Shown here: one piece after another, positions 51,181 through 63,708 of the stretch
How positions within the stretch are numbered: the stretch's first letter is position 1
Layout: every line of letters starts with the position of its first letter
From: Agelaius tricolor
Taxonomy: Eukaryota; Chordata; Aves; Passeriformes; Icteridae
Direction of reading: 5' to 3'
Length of the DNA: 64,000 nt
Assembly (NCBI GenBank): GCA_023055355.1
Contig: JALJCS010000002.1
Coordinates: 84,159,001 to 84,223,000, forward strand
Translations under genes and position numbers: made by a program
Notes under the pieces: generated by a model
What the model was told of the DNA's origin: nothing
The model's database searches: none
Seen by the model: the letters and a program-made list of their open reading frames with translations, nothing else

Positions 51181-52109
51181 TGACACAGACAGTTCCCTGG
51201 TCTTTCCCTGTTATTCCTCCTAGAAAACAAAGACCATCCAGGTGTTACTCCTCCCTCAACCATTGCACACCACACTCCTTCTCCTTTTCCAGGACCCTCA
51301 CTAGGATGAGGTGCCAACTGCACCTCCATTCCTGGGGAGGTGATGGAGCAACAGATCTTGGAAATTATTTCCAGTTTGTCCTGTGATGGACAAGAAGGTG
51401 ATGGGGAATAGTGAGCAGGTATGAAGCAATTCTGCCTTTCAATGTATCACACAGGAGGCAGGAGGGTCATATCAGAGGAACCTCCCCAGGGCCAGTGCTC
51501 AGAAGGTCTCCCCTCCAGCATTCCAGCCACTCATCCTGACACAGAATTCCATCCATCTTGATGGCAGTCCTGAAGTACTGTTCATTTTCTTCAGTTTTTC
51601 CTGAATTTCTGTCACCAGTGAACCCCATTTTACCCTACCTACTGAACCCCCAATGACTGATGCTGTCCCCAGTTTCAGGACCTTCCCAGGGAGTGTGGAT
51701 CCTGCAAGGACAATCGGGGGAACTCACCCAGTACTGCCTGGGTCAAATGCCATCACCTCACTCACCAGGTGGGGAGCCCACAGGGTCCCACCTGGGCCCC
51801 TAGATTACTCTCAAAATGGGTTTGCTTGCATTTTTCATCTAGTTTGTGTATGTGTACCAGAAGGAAGGCAGGAGAAGTTGGCACTACCTAAAACCCCCCT
51901 GCTACTGCTAGGGTGCCTCTAAGCTGGGAGCACAAGCAGGGCTCCATGTCACAATCCTATTTTTTCTCTATTAAACTGCCTTTATTGTGAACCACAGGTC
52001 TTTTTTCTACCGCTCTTATTTTCTCCTTCCCTGTGGTGCTGGGGGGCAGGGGGTGATAGAACATTGGAGTGGGCATCTGACAGGAGGCTAAGGTCAACCC
52101 CTCACCCAG

Positions 52110-52376
52110 TGACAGGATGACAGGTTTTAATTTGAAAGAGGGTAGATTTAGACTGGATACAAGGAAGAATTTTCTTATGATTAGTGTGGTGAGGCACTGG
52201 AACAGGTTGCCCAGAGAAGTTATGGATGCCCCATCACTGGCAGTGTTCAAGGTCAGGTTGGATGGGGCTTTGAGCAACCTGGTCCAAGTTCCCTGCCAAC
52301 CCCCCAGGCTGGAAGGTTGGAACTGGATGACTCTGAAGTTCCCTTCCAACCCAAATCATTGGGTGATTCTGTGATG
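52110..52376 (+). mobile_element. CR1-type LINE 3' end, sense
   Basis: GAGGCACTGGAACAGGTTGC, CCAGAGAAGTTATGGATGCC, GTTCAAGGTCAGGTTGGATG, GGGCTTTGAGCAACCTGGTC, ending TGGGTGATTCTGTGATG: the complete CR1 3' end with its octamer-like terminus. Among the least diverged copies here. Confidence 0.92.
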
Positions 52377-53899
52377 AAAACTGTGTTAGCTTTACTAATT
52401 ACAGTGCTAAGGCAGTCCCTCACCTCAGAGCCAGCAGCAAACACTCAACAGCAAGACACAGAATGGTGTTTGCACACAGCAATCATTCCAGTAGCATCAG
52501 AACCAGCACAGGGTCCTTCCCAAAGCACCTGTACCACAAACAAGTGTTTAAATAACAAAATCAAACCTCAGTAACTGTTAGGGGATTCTTACTTGCAATC
52601 TTCAATACTAAAATTTGCTGTTTAACTCAGAATGGAGTAGTGATGCATGTACTAATACCAACAATAATATAAAAGCCAAATCATGAGGAAATCTATTACA
52701 GGCAGATGTAAAATTATGCAGAAGGTAGAGGCAACAATAAAGCATTCAATGCAAAATAGAAAGGCAATGCCCCTCTAGAGACACAATCAGAAACAGAAAA
52801 CTGGAGTTAGAAGAGGCACAAAAAAGGGAGAGGAGGCCAAAAAAGGAAGAACTGAAGTAGCTGCGATGAGAGATAGCCAGGCAAAAATGGGACAAAGGAA
52901 CATTTTATAGCCCCAGTGCAATAAACTCTGGTTATTTGGAACAGTAACTATGTGACACACTCAGAACAGCATTCATCTTCTTTTCTTTGCAGTAGTTAAA
53001 ATCAACATTTTTGCTTTATTATTATGGTTTAGAAAATACTGCCTGCTCTTTAGAGCTACAACTTGTCTTTAATTCCTGGAACCAGTGGGGAGTTAACCTT
53101 TGTGTTCCCAGCTTAAGTGACAATGTCAAGTCAAACAATCTGGACAGACAACAAAAAATTTCCAAATCACTTTGGCTAGCTTCTGTGTATTTTGGACATC
53201 TCAGTCGCAAAATGACAACATTTGGCAAGTATTTAATTTGCTGCTAAAACAGTTCCGATGCTGTTTGTGAAGCCAAATAATTTGGTGAGTTTCCATTAAA
53301 TGTCTGTACAGACCTGGTCCCATATAAGCTGTGTTCTGATGTCCTAACAGCTGAGACAAAACAAATTACAGCCTTTTTATGTGGCTACTCATGACCTCCA
53401 GTTCAAGAAGAAAGTGGGAGATGTCCACGTTTCATTTTTTTGCTGACATATTTAGCATTAAGCTTTCCACATTTGCTGTCTTTGCTGTAAGATTCTCCTG
53501 TTGATGCCAACATTGTAATTAATTTACAACACATTGTGGACAGTCTCTTCTGAAGAATTACGACACCTCTGAGTCTTGAAAGCATCGCCAGCCCTCCCAG
53601 CGGGCTGCCCGGCCCTGAGTGCAGCGCTGCACAGACGCACACCAACGTTCCGCCCAGCGGAGCCCGCGCGTGACTAAACCCAGCTGTGGTACAGGATGAG
53701 AGCAGCAGCGCTCACCCAAGGCACCTCCAAGCCACCCTCTTTCGTCACCAGCTGCCCAGGATGTGCTTCCGTCACACTAACTCACCAAACTATCACGTGC
53801 AATTTGACATGGCTGAAGGCAATATTCCATTTTTCTGGAGAAGTTTCAGTCAGCTTAGCAGAGGGCTAAACCACACCAAGGGTTCAATCTCTTCATCAG

Positions 53900-54720
53900 T
53901 CACGCACACGAAGGGATGGAGTGCAGCCTCAGCAAGCTTGCAGATGACACTGAGCTGAGTGGTGCAGCTGACACACCTGGAGGATGGGACGCCATCCAGA
54001 GGGCCCTGCACAACCTCAACAATCTCATGAGGCTTAACCAGACCAAGTGCAAGATGCTGCCCCTGGGTCAGGGTGACCCCTGTACCAATCCAGGCTGGGC
54101 AGGAACAGACCCAGAGCAGCTGTGCTGAGACCTGGGGGTGCTGGGCATGAGAGCTGGGCGTGACCCAGCCCTGCAGTCCAGAGAGCCAAACGTGTCCTGG
54201 GCTGCACCTAAAGCCCTGTGGGCAGCAGGCTGAGGGAGGGGATTCTGCCTCTCTGCTCTGCTGAGACCCCACCTGCAGTGCTGCACCAGCTCGGGGGTCC
54301 CCAGCACAGGAAGGACATGGCCCTGCTGAAGTGAGGCCACAGGAGGCCACCAAGATGTTCAGAGGGCTGGAGCCCCTCTCCTATGAGGAAAGGCTGAGAC
54401 AAGTGGTGCTCTGCAGCCTGGAGGAGGCTCTGGGGAGATCTCACTGGGGCTTTCCTGTACTTAAAGGAGGATACAAGAGAGCTGGAGAGGGACTTTTTAC
54501 AAGGGCCTGTAGTCACAGGGCAAGGGGGAATGGATTCAAATTTAAGGAGGGCAGATTTAGTTTAGATATTAGAAAGAAATTCTTTGCTGTGAGAATGGTG
54601 AGACACTAGAACAGGATAACCAGAGAGGTCTAGTGGAAGGTGTTCCTGCCTGTGGCAGTGGGGTTGGAACTAGATGATCTTTAATGTCCTTCCAATCCAA
54701 ACCATTCTACAGCTCGTGAT
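53900..54720 (+). mobile_element. CR1-type LINE fragment, sense, about 0.8 kb
   Basis: The longest CR1 piece in the window: AAGCTTGCAGATGACACTGA, ACCAGACCAAGTGCAAGATG, CCCAGCACAGGAAGGACATG, GGCTGGAGCCCCTCTCCTAT, then the 3' end GTGTTCCTGCCTGTGGCAGT and GGTTGGAACTAGATGATCTT. It includes the end of ORF2 and the 3' UTR, with frames broken by indels. Confidence 0.9.
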
Positions 54721-55840
54721 AGGTTCCCTAATCAGTATCTTAAAGCTTTGAAATTCATCCAAAACTAGCAGATAGAATTCACACATGGTGAATCATCATT
54801 CAATTGTGAATTATTTAAGATTTTGGCACTCCTTAGTACTCCAGAAAGAAAGCACAGGAAGCAAAGGGACAGCAATGTATGTCTAAGAGACTCCTAGTTT
54901 CAAACTACATCCATTATAGAACACTTTTACAGAAAACTACGGAAAAATTAAGTTTAAGAGAAGTTTAGGAGAAGATGGAGGAAGAGCACACTGTGTATGT
55001 CTGAAATGTAAACTGTTTCAAGTGAAAGAAACTACAGGAGGATCTTTGCCCTCTCCTAGATGCCCAAAGCACACAGCACCAGTGCTTGAGAAAGCAAAGC
55101 AAAGTGTTGTCACTGACAACTGAAAGCACAACAGACGGAGCTGGATGAGGCAGAAACAACACTGCCAGTTTTCACAGCAAAGATCTTCCTTGCAGGCTTT
55201 TACAAAGGATATGATCTGACAAACACTCCTCAGTACATATAAACAACCTTGTCAGTTTTTCTCCTCCTCTAAGCACTGAACACAAGACTATGGCGTGTTT
55301 GACGCCTGCAACAAACACTTGGCTTCAAAAGGAGAAAATCTCCTAGTTTTAAGTTAAATATTTATGACTTAGATTTCCTTCCTAAAAGATATGGAATTAA
55401 TGTTATTGACAATTGCCCAGCATAAATATATTTGAGATTTCTAGCAATCTGTCTCTGAACAGGAAATCACTATAACATTAATAAAAAAAATTAAAATAAT
55501 TACTTAAGAAAATGGCTGATTGCATGGCTCTAAATGCAACAACATCAAATTTGATATCAAGAAACTTTCAAATTGGACATGAGAAAGGAAGCTTCCATCC
55601 CACCAGCATTGCAGGCCTCCAAAAAATCACACACACTTCAAGCACAAATTGGTGAGGATTATGATAGAAAGCCACCTCTGAAAGCTGAAAACTTGATTTT
55701 ACCCTGTGTTCCTTATAATTTTAAATGCAAACAAATCAATGAACAAAGAAAAAGATGCAAGGTTAAGAGTTTAAATACAGAGATTTATATCTACTCTTAA
55801 AAGAAATACAATAAGAATTCTTAAAAAAGGTAAAATGAAC

Positions 55841-55846
55841 TTTATT
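55841..55846 (-). terminator. Poly(A) signal of C8orf76
   Basis: AATAAA on the minus strand (TTTATT here), 55 nt downstream of the C8orf76 stop codon. It gives a very short 3' UTR. Confidence 0.75.
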
Positions 55847-55900
55847 GCATGTATCATGCCATAATAATCTGGAGATACAAGAATAAATACAACCAAATGT

Positions 55901-56107
55901 CTATGTTACCGAAGGTGGGAGATAAATGTCTGAATAAAATTGTCCATCAAAATGACATAAATCATCTTGGAGATTACCAAACCATTTGATTTCAAATTCC
56001 AAGACTGAAGCAGTTACCAGTGATGATAGTGCTGAAGGGCCTATGCATTTTACCTCACCCTGAAACTCCTCTTTTAGTTTTTCTGGTATAAGATCCTGTC
56101 CCATAGC
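55901..56107 (-). CDS. C8orf76: C8orf76 last coding exon
   Basis: Acceptor CTCTTTTTGCAG. Encodes [40 protein letters not shown], ending [11 protein letters not shown], stop TAG at 55903-55901. Confidence 0.93.
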   Translation of the reverse strand, partial: AMGQDLIPEKLKEEFQGEVKCIGPSALSSLVTASVLEFEIKWFGNLQDDLCHFDGQFYSDIYLPPSVT

Positions 56108-59100
56108 CTGCAAAAAGAGTAAGAAAGAAGGGAATCAAGAAAATAACTTGCAGAGAAAAACCCATCAAACATGGCATTAATAACAGTTCTTTCCGGGCAA
56201 AGCCCTTGTCACATGAACCACACACCATCCTGGAGAAGTTTCCAAGCCATGATGGAGTTGCCTGCCTTGGCATTCTGTGCTCAGGGAGAGCTGAGACCAA
56301 AGCTCAGCGCTGCACAACCCCTCCAGCTTCAGGCTGCACTTGCACAGAGGGGTTTCACTCTGAACAGCAGCAGAAATCTCAAGCAGCTCTGCATTCAGTG
56401 CTCACCTTGCATCAGCATCAACACTGAACTGTTCCTGGGGCATGTCCGAGCAAGGGAAGCAAGGAGAGAAGTTTCTTTTTCCAGCCTTCCCCAACCCTGA
56501 GCTAGCCTGTGTGCTACTGCCCTCTCATGGATGCCATGCCTCTGACTGCCTGCAGCCCAGCGGTGGCTTGGCTGTCACCAGCTTAAAGCTGTAATGCTGA
56601 CAGCAAAGGTAGAATCTAGCTGGCTTTGTTTTGATCCTTACGATAAAAGTCAGAAGCTCTTTAAATAGCACTAAAAATGTTAAATCTCTGTGAAGAGATT
56701 AAATGCAATCTTTCTCTCCTCTGTTATTTTTTTAAAACTAGTACATTAAACAAAGAAATGCAAAATAAAGTCTCTGGATTTTTCTGGAAGTACTCAGTAC
56801 TTTTTATGCAAGTGTTTAATACTGCTGTGGCCATCAAAAGTAATCTGCACTGCCATTTCAAACTAGTGATTCACTTTGGGGCATCTAAAACTCCTGAGAT
56901 AAAATGTAACTCCCAGGAAATGCACAGTGCTGATGCATCTGCAAATACAAGTCCAGTGAGAAACTGAGCAACACTGCACATTCCAGAAAGGAGACTCTCA
57001 GCAGATCAGAGATCCACCTGTGTGACACAGGCCAGGGAAGCACAGGCACCTCTGTCAGTTCAGGTAACACCCTGCCTGCAGCTGCCCCAGCTCATTCCTG
57101 TGCTTCCTGGCACACTTAGTGAGCTCAGGGGAGTGTCATGCTTTGAGCACAACCAGCCCACACAGAGAACTCAGACCCTGCACACAATGAAATATCCTCT
57201 TACTTTGGTCATCAACAGCAAGGAGTTTCCATCGAAACCAAGTAGAGCCACTTTGTCATCAATTTCTTTCTGACATTTTCTGTTATTCTCTAGCACAAAG
57301 GACAACTGTTGTGACTGGGTAAGCTGAAGTAAAAGCCTGCAATGAGAAAGACAGTTAAAAATTGGCACAGCTGGAAAAAGAGTAAGGAAGCAGACCTAAA
57401 AACAACCAAAATGGTTAATACTTTAATTAATTAAATACTTTAAAACAGCTCTTCTTCCTGACTTTTGCCTACTGCAAAGAAGTCAATACATGTGTATCAA
57501 TCTACCATGGATATTGTGTATCTGTGCTATAGAACTACTGAGAAGTATTTTTGAAAAACAATGTGCCAATAGCTCTGGTTGCTCTATGCAAACATTTCTG
57601 TCCCCATATATTCATCACACCATTCAAAAGTGAGCCTGGGACCTGTGAGGCATCTTGTCCTTACTATGGCCTAACAAGACAGCAGCACATTTGTGCCTAT
57701 GGAACCTGAAAAGCTACAAATGTGAGGGTTAGGGCAAATATCAAACATCCTCCCACCCAGGCCAATCCTGGATTACTTTCTAAAAGCATTCACCAGTTTT
57801 ATGTTCCAGGCAGTGCCCCAGAAGTCACAACCATGACCTGCTGAAGGTTACACACTCTGCCCACAGCAGGGTTTGATGTCACACAGGGTCCTGTCACCAA
57901 CTGCTGGACCAGCAAGAACAGTGGCAGTTCCAGAGCCCTCCTCAGACAAGGACTGCAAAACTGGGCAGCAGAGGAAATACCCAGGTATCTCTGCATTTGT
58001 CTCAAATCCACTCTCAGACAGATTAAAGGTATTATGCTTATTTTACACTTCTAGGAACTTGAGAGACATATTGCACTATCTCCTGTGAACTCAATGAAAT
58101 TCACAATGGGCATTATTGCAGAGATAAATATCAGTTTTAGAGAATTTATGAGGGTCTAGAGAAGGGCCACAAAGGTGATCAAAGGCCTGGGAAGCCTGCC
58201 ATTTGGAACAGGCTGAGAGAACTGGGTTTGGCCAGATTTGAGAAAAGAAGGCTTAGGGAAGACCTCCTCACCATGTTTCAGTATTTAAAAGGCAGCTACA
58301 AAAAAGATGGAGACTCCCTTTATACAGGGAACCACATGGAAAAGATGAAGGACAGTAGGTAAAAATGTTAATTCTGGGCAGATTCCAACTGGACACAAGA
58401 GGAAAGTATTTTACAATGAGATCAGTCATTGGAATAATCTCCTCAACAAAGTTGTGCATTTCCCTGTGTTGGACATTTTTAAGATTCAGCTAGACTGGGT
58501 GCTGGGCCATCTTGCCTAGATCATGCTTTTGCCAAGAAAGGATGACCCTTGAGGTTCCTTCCAACCTGGAATTCCATCATTCTACAATACTTAACCAAAG
58601 GACCGTTAGAACTTAGCAGTATTGTTGCTGAAAATGTGTTTAATTCAAGCTTTATGCAAAAAGAAAAAACAACAAACTTTTTTATCCCATTTACTGAAGT
58701 TAAGTGAAGCTGGTATTATAATAATGGTGTGCATTTTTAAGGAAAAGACTCAAGAACTGAGATGAAAACTTTCATTTGAACACTATAAACATCAAAATTT
58801 ACAAATGCGATTTTCTCAGTTAAAAACTTCACTGAATTTTCAGATGGTGTGTTGGTTCCAAGCAAAAATGGAAATTATTTTTAATTTATAAAGTAATTTT
58901 GTTTCAAAATTTGCATCAACATAGTATCAAAAAAAAGTTTCAATGAAAATTAAACAAAAAATACTCCAGTTTTTTTTCAAAACTAAGAGAGTCAATTATT
59001 CATGATGCATCAACAGAGAACCTTATTGCCTACAAAAAGCAGTGCTAACATCCCTTTTCCAGGTGCAATTTATCCTGCACATGCATTTGTACAACATCTA

Positions 59101-61675
59101 GATCCCACTTAAAATCCAACAGACCTGAAAATATTAGACAACCTGCATAAGCCTTGGGCAGGGGAGAAGCTTATCCTGGACAAGAGTATCTGCAAATATC
59201 AACCACAGTAACACTGTGAAGCTGTGCAGCCAAGCAAGGAAATGCCACCCTTTAGAACTATCTCATTCTGAACCATACACACTGAAACAAGCTACACAAA
59301 TTATTAATATAAATGTACCTTCGATATTCAGTATCAGTACTAAATCAGTGAACTTCTTCCAAGTAGCAATTAAAGTCTTCATCTCTTAGTCTGGAGTACA
59401 GTTAAAAGCTGCTATTTGGGCTTTTTTCATTGCTTAAGTCTTACCCCAGCAGGGCGGTTATAAAGCGTTCTCTGTAAACATTTCTGGACATTCATAAGAT
59501 GCCTTTAAAAACATTCAATGACTGATACATTACTGTGAGGCAAGAGGGGGGGAAAAACATCCAAGATTATTTTAACAAAACCAGTTCCTAATTATCTCTT
59601 TGAAAGATTATGTTTTGGGGATTTTTGCTGCACGCAAGAGTTTTAGGAAGAGGGAAAAGAAAAGGAAAGAACATTTTAATGCAGCCCTGTCAATCAGTTG
59701 TCACAGAGTTCATTTTCCAGCCTCATCCATTATGCAGATTGGGGTATCATTATAAAATACATTTTCACTCAAGCATGAGGCTTCAAGCAAATAAGACAGG
59801 TGGCACTCACAGAAGGAAGACTGGCTATGCCTTCCCTTTGGGCACTTCTGCATCTTTAACACCAGACCAGGGAACAGCAATGGTCTAGCAGGAGCATTTG
59901 TTGAAGAACAGACCCTTTTGTATATAATTACTTGAAAAGATTTATAAGCTCATTAAAAAACTCTTTACTTGTCAGCTGTGCATGACACTGGTTTACTCTT
60001 TCCACTCAGATTCAGCCTCTTCACAGCCACCACACTAAGCAGATTTTGCATTTTAGATCTGAAGCAACAGTAGGGTGCTTCTAAGTTAGTGTTGAAACAA
60101 ACACTTAAATTGAAAATGCAAACTGAAAACAAAAACCGTGAAAAAGATGCTTTACATTGTTCTTGACTGAGAGAACTTATCATTATTCTAAGAATATTAT
60201 TCTAAGGATACATTGAGTTACCTTGCTCTGATAAACGAGGCACATGCTTTTATCCCAACTTTCTTTAACATGCTCTGCTTCCAGGCCTTGGAGCCTGCAC
60301 ATTTCTCTTTGTCTGTCCATTGTTCCAGTTCTCCTGAAGTGCAGAGGAATTCTTTCACTACTTGGCTGCTGGGACGAGTCACTGCATTCTCCCCCTTTGT
60401 TTCTGCAGCGAGGCTGAACCAAGGGCCTTCCTTCTGGCTCTCTGATCTGTGAGGCTGCAGATTAATCTCTCTGCCAGTCGATGTTTGGAAACTGCTATTA
60501 CTTACACAAACCTCTTCAGACTGATTTAGATTTGCTTCTGGAATGACCAATGGAGACAAATTCTGCAGAAGGCTCATATAAGCTTCAGCAAGTAACTTCC
60601 AGAACCAGGGATTGAAAGGATGTAAGCAGATCAGTTGCTGCAGACACATTATCTTTTTTTCTACGTTTTCCAGCCCCTGGTAAATGGAAAACTGCAGGTT
60701 GAGAACCGTCGTTAAGTGATCTGTGTTAGTGGCACTGTTTCTCTAGAAACAAAAGATAACAGATTAAAACCAGGAGTAGAACAGAATCATGCTTCAGAGC
60801 CTAAGAAAATGTCTCCCTAAATAATGACATACAAATATCACAAGGTAATTTTTAAACTGTACAAAATGGTGCTTTTAATTTATAATGATACAATGGGATA
60901 CAGATCTTGCACTGTCAAGCTGCCAGCATTCCCTCTAGGTGCCTTGTCCCAGTCTGAGAGGCAACAAGGTCCTAAATGCTGTCATTTATGTGCCTTCAGA
61001 GTCTTCTACAGCCTGCCTTTCTTGGCAGCATAAATATCTTTTATATAAAATAAAAATCATCAATAATATTCTAGCAGACTTCAGAGCCTCTGGACTTTTT
61101 CCTTTATGGGAAAAACTCAATTTGTGGTTGGATACTCTTCTTGGTGGCAGTTTGGCAGCAACTATATGGAAATAAAAGGGAGTTTTGAACTGTCACTTGT
61201 ATAGTGGAAAGATTTAAGCACTCATTTATTCCCTTTTTTATAATTCCTATTACATTGCATTAATTCTGCCTGGCAGAGCATGATATTTAGTCCCTTCCAG
61301 GACTACCAGTTTCCCTGCACAGGGAGCTCATTGTGGTACAGGGTGTTCCAGTTTCTAAAGAGTGATTATATCTGCAGTGACAGTTACCCTCTGTTTACCA
61401 AATACTCTGAGCACTGAACATCCTGAAGGATTATACACATGAAAATTATTTTTCCAGAAAATGGTCTGTATAAAAGAAGTACTGGCAATGTTTTCATGTT
61501 CAAAGCCTAAAAGAAAGACTACACTATTTACCATTTTTTCTGCAATATCCAGAGCCTCCTTGTGCCTCCCCAGGCGAGATAAACAGCGAGCCTGGCCCTC
61601 CTGGACATCACGCCTCATTGCAATGTTGCTGGCAGGTAAGAGTAGCAGGCAGTCTGAGTATTCACACAGGGCTTT
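55901..61675 (-). CDS. C8orf76: C8orf76 homologue, last four coding exons (N-terminus missing)
   Basis: A TPR-like protein of unknown function. Exons 61675-61532, 60742-60222, 57336-57204 and 56107-55901 join in frame to 334 residues plus stop, aligning with about residue 72 to the end of the 380-residue human protein as I recall it. Recognised landmarks: [72 protein letters not shown] and [31 protein letters not shown] and [18 protein letters not shown] look like TPR helices. The middle of the large exon is Ser/Asn/Glu-rich and diverged. The expected N-terminal part (a CEPQWFY..., LKKFKGDLAYRR... segment in human) was searched for and not found up to 64000, so the first exon probably lies past the right edge. 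The gene converges on FAM83A. Confidence 0.93.
56108..57203. other. C8orf76 last intron
   Basis: No coding signal or recognisable repeat. Confidence 0.5.
57204..57336 (-). CDS. C8orf76: C8orf76 penultimate coding exon
   Basis: Acceptor CTCATTGCAG. Encodes [44 protein letters not shown]. Donor GTAAGA directly after AAA. Confidence 0.92.
57337..60221. other. C8orf76 intron with CR1 fragment
   Basis: One diverged CR1 (58148-58592) is the only recognised element. The rest is AT-rich. Confidence 0.55.
58148..58592 (+). mobile_element. CR1-type LINE fragment, diverged, sense
   Basis: TCTAGAGAAGGGCCACAAAG, GATCAAAGGCCTGGGAAGCC, a 3' region with GGATGACCCTTGAGGTTCCT, TCCAACCTGGAATTCCATCA and a terminal ATTCTACAAT. 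More diverged than the copies near 52 and 54 kb, so probably an older insertion. Antisense to C8orf76. Confidence 0.82.
60222..60742 (-). CDS. C8orf76: C8orf76 large internal coding exon
   Basis: Acceptor TTTTGTTTCTAG. Encodes [40 protein letters not shown], a long variable Ser/Glu/Gln-rich middle, and KACASFIRA. Donor GTAACT. 521 nt. Confidence 0.93.
60743..61531. other. C8orf76 intron
   Basis: AT-rich; nothing recognised. Confidence 0.5.
61532..61675 (-). CDS. C8orf76: C8orf76 internal coding exon, TPR-like
   Basis: Acceptor CACGCTCCTAG. Encodes [48 protein letters not shown], then donor GTAAAT. 48 codons, phase 0 at both ends. Confidence 0.92.
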
Positions 61676-63416
61676 CTAGGAGCGTGACAGGAAGAAAAGC
61701 CAACAAAACAGGGAGAGATTTGCATTTAAAAGCAAGCCTGACAGCACATTTTCTTTAAGACTACAGTCACAAAGGGAACTCAGAACCTGAAGTCCACATT
61801 TGCATTTCTTCAGACTCAGCCACCACCTGTGAGAGCCAGAGACAAGGCCCCAGCACCACACAGCCAAGCCCAGATGGTGATGAGCAGCCTCAATCCTAAC
61901 TCAGGCCAGGCAGGATTCACCACACAGCTGTGAATCCTCTTTTCCACCTCTCTCCCACCACCCCTGATCCAGAGGGGATCAGCTACTGCCCTGGCTAATA
62001 AGTGACACAAGGCATCCTTTCCCACAGCTCAGTGATCTGAGTGCTCATCCTAAATCTGTGGGGCCTTCTTTCAACACCAGGACATTCTCCATGGGAAGGT
62101 CTGAACCTGCAAGTAGCTCACCTCAAATAATCAGTAAGTCCGAGAATACCACAAGGAAGGTGAATCTCCATTGTTCCTGTAGGCTGGTTTTACTGTACTT
62201 GAAATAAATATTAATTGGGCTAAGGAAAAAGGCAAGAATGAGCAATACTTCTGCAGCTTAATGCTCAGGGCACTCACCAGGACTCCAATTAACATTTAAA
62301 TACATTAAATTAAGTATTCAGTGAAGCTAAGTCTGGAATCTTGATTTCTCTCCCTTTGTGTAAGTGCTTAGAGAGAAGACTAGAGAGCAGTGCTCATTCT
62401 CCCATCTCTCAAAATGAGTATTTAATTATTCCTTGCAAACTTTAATGGTTCTAACAGAAAGAGCTTCTAAATACCCTAAATACTTCCTAGCAAAACGGCT
62501 GGAATATTTTTCTTTCCTGATGCTGAGCTCACATTCATTCTTAAGCAAAAGAGGGAGCTCCCCTCTGCCCAGTGCATGCAGCAGCCACTGTTGAAAATGG
62601 ATCACAGGGCTGAGGGCAGCCCTGTTTGCCTTGCTATGTGACAAAGGGATATAACCTGCTAAGGTTCAGGCATTATGAATCCTAAGCAGATTCTACAGTC
62701 ATCTATGTCCTAAAAATGGGCACAGTTTAGATCATTGCTGTCCTTGACATTTCCTATCAAGTGGCCGATCCTGAAGTAAAAAACTGATGATGAGAGAAGA
62801 GATTACTATCCCTATTTACGTATTTCCAGCCCTCTTTCTAAGATCAATGCTTCCAAATCAGTAATTTTATGTGCAGTCAAGCTCTGGTTCTTGTTCCACC
62901 AGTGATCTAGGTTAGCAATAAAACTGAAAATATTTCTAACATGAATCACTGCAGAAAAGAGTTAGGAAGCAATGGTCTGTTCTGTTTAGCAGCTAGTCTG
63001 ACCACAGCCTGAGGCAGCTCTGCTATCAGCACCCTTTTATGAATCCCTTTAGGGCATCTCAGCTGAGACTAGAAAATACACGTCAGGTATACACAGGGCT
63101 GCAGTAGTGCTGAAATGACATCAGGATCAGTGCCAAATGAGGTACAAAAAGATCTACAAATCCAATGGGTGGGGCAAAAGGAGAAGAGTCAGAAGTCAGC
63201 TGAAGGGCTTTGAAATCAGGGAGCCTGGAATGCAAACCACAGGCTGGAAAAAGAAACAACACCTGAAACAAGGCCTGGAGATGCTGATTTCAACCAGGAA
63301 ACAAGGTAGTGAAAGACTACGACTACAGAAGGCAGGAGAGCACCGCTGGTGAGGAATGCGGCTCAGGACGTATACAGAGGAGACGTCCGGGACCACTGCG
63401 GGCAGGAACAGAACGG
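61676..63416. other. C8orf76 5'-side intron
   Basis: Searched on the minus strand for the expected preceding exon (LKKFKGDLAYRRQEYQ in human) without success. One weak resemblance near 61800 (LSLKKCKCGL) is rejected below. No repeat family recognised. Confidence 0.5.
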
Positions 63417-63708
63417 GCAGAGCTAGAGCGGCCCTCGGGGGGGAGCGAGCAAAGGGACAAACGCGGGCAGAGGTACAGGGGCCCTCCGGGGGGAGCGGGC
63501 AGAGGTAAGGACAAGGGCAGAGGTACAGCCGGCCCTCCAGGGGGAGCGGGCAAAGGGACAGACACGGGCAGAGGTACAGCCGGCCCTCCAGGGGGAGCGG
63601 GCAAAGGGACAGACACGGGCAGAGGTACAGCGGCCCTCCGGGGGGAGCGGGTAAAGGGAAAGACACGGGCAGAGGTACAGCGGCCCTCCGGGGGGAGCGG
63701 GGGCGGCA
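63417..63708 (+). repeat. GC-rich minisatellite, six copies of a 50/51-bp unit
   Basis: Units begin GCAGAGGTACAG (first copy GCAGAGCTAGAG) at 63417, 63467, 63517, 63568, 63619 and 63669, so periods are 50, 50, 51, 51 and 50. The core is GGCCCTCC(G/A)GGGGGAGCGGG followed by CAAAGGGACAGACACGG. The last copy is partial. It lies at the inner edge of the right-hand CpG island. The unit contains no stop codon in some minus-strand frames, which creates long Pro-rich false frames. Confidence 0.95.

Larger units (their letters stand above)
48956..55824. other. Intergenic, FAM83A to C8orf76
   Basis: A convergent spacer: the two genes face each other. It holds several CR1 fragments (49590-50080, 51000-51180, 52110-52376, 53900-54720). 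No exon of a known gene was recognised between them. The open frames inside 49400-51400 and 53700-54600 fall on CR1 or on GC-rich sequence. Confidence 0.6.

Noticed and set aside
61790..61830. Minus-strand LSLKKCKCGL as the missing C8orf76 exon
   Set aside because: It resembles human LTLKKFKGDL over a few residues, but the similarity stops at once, no donor joins it to KALCEY, and flanking residues do not match.
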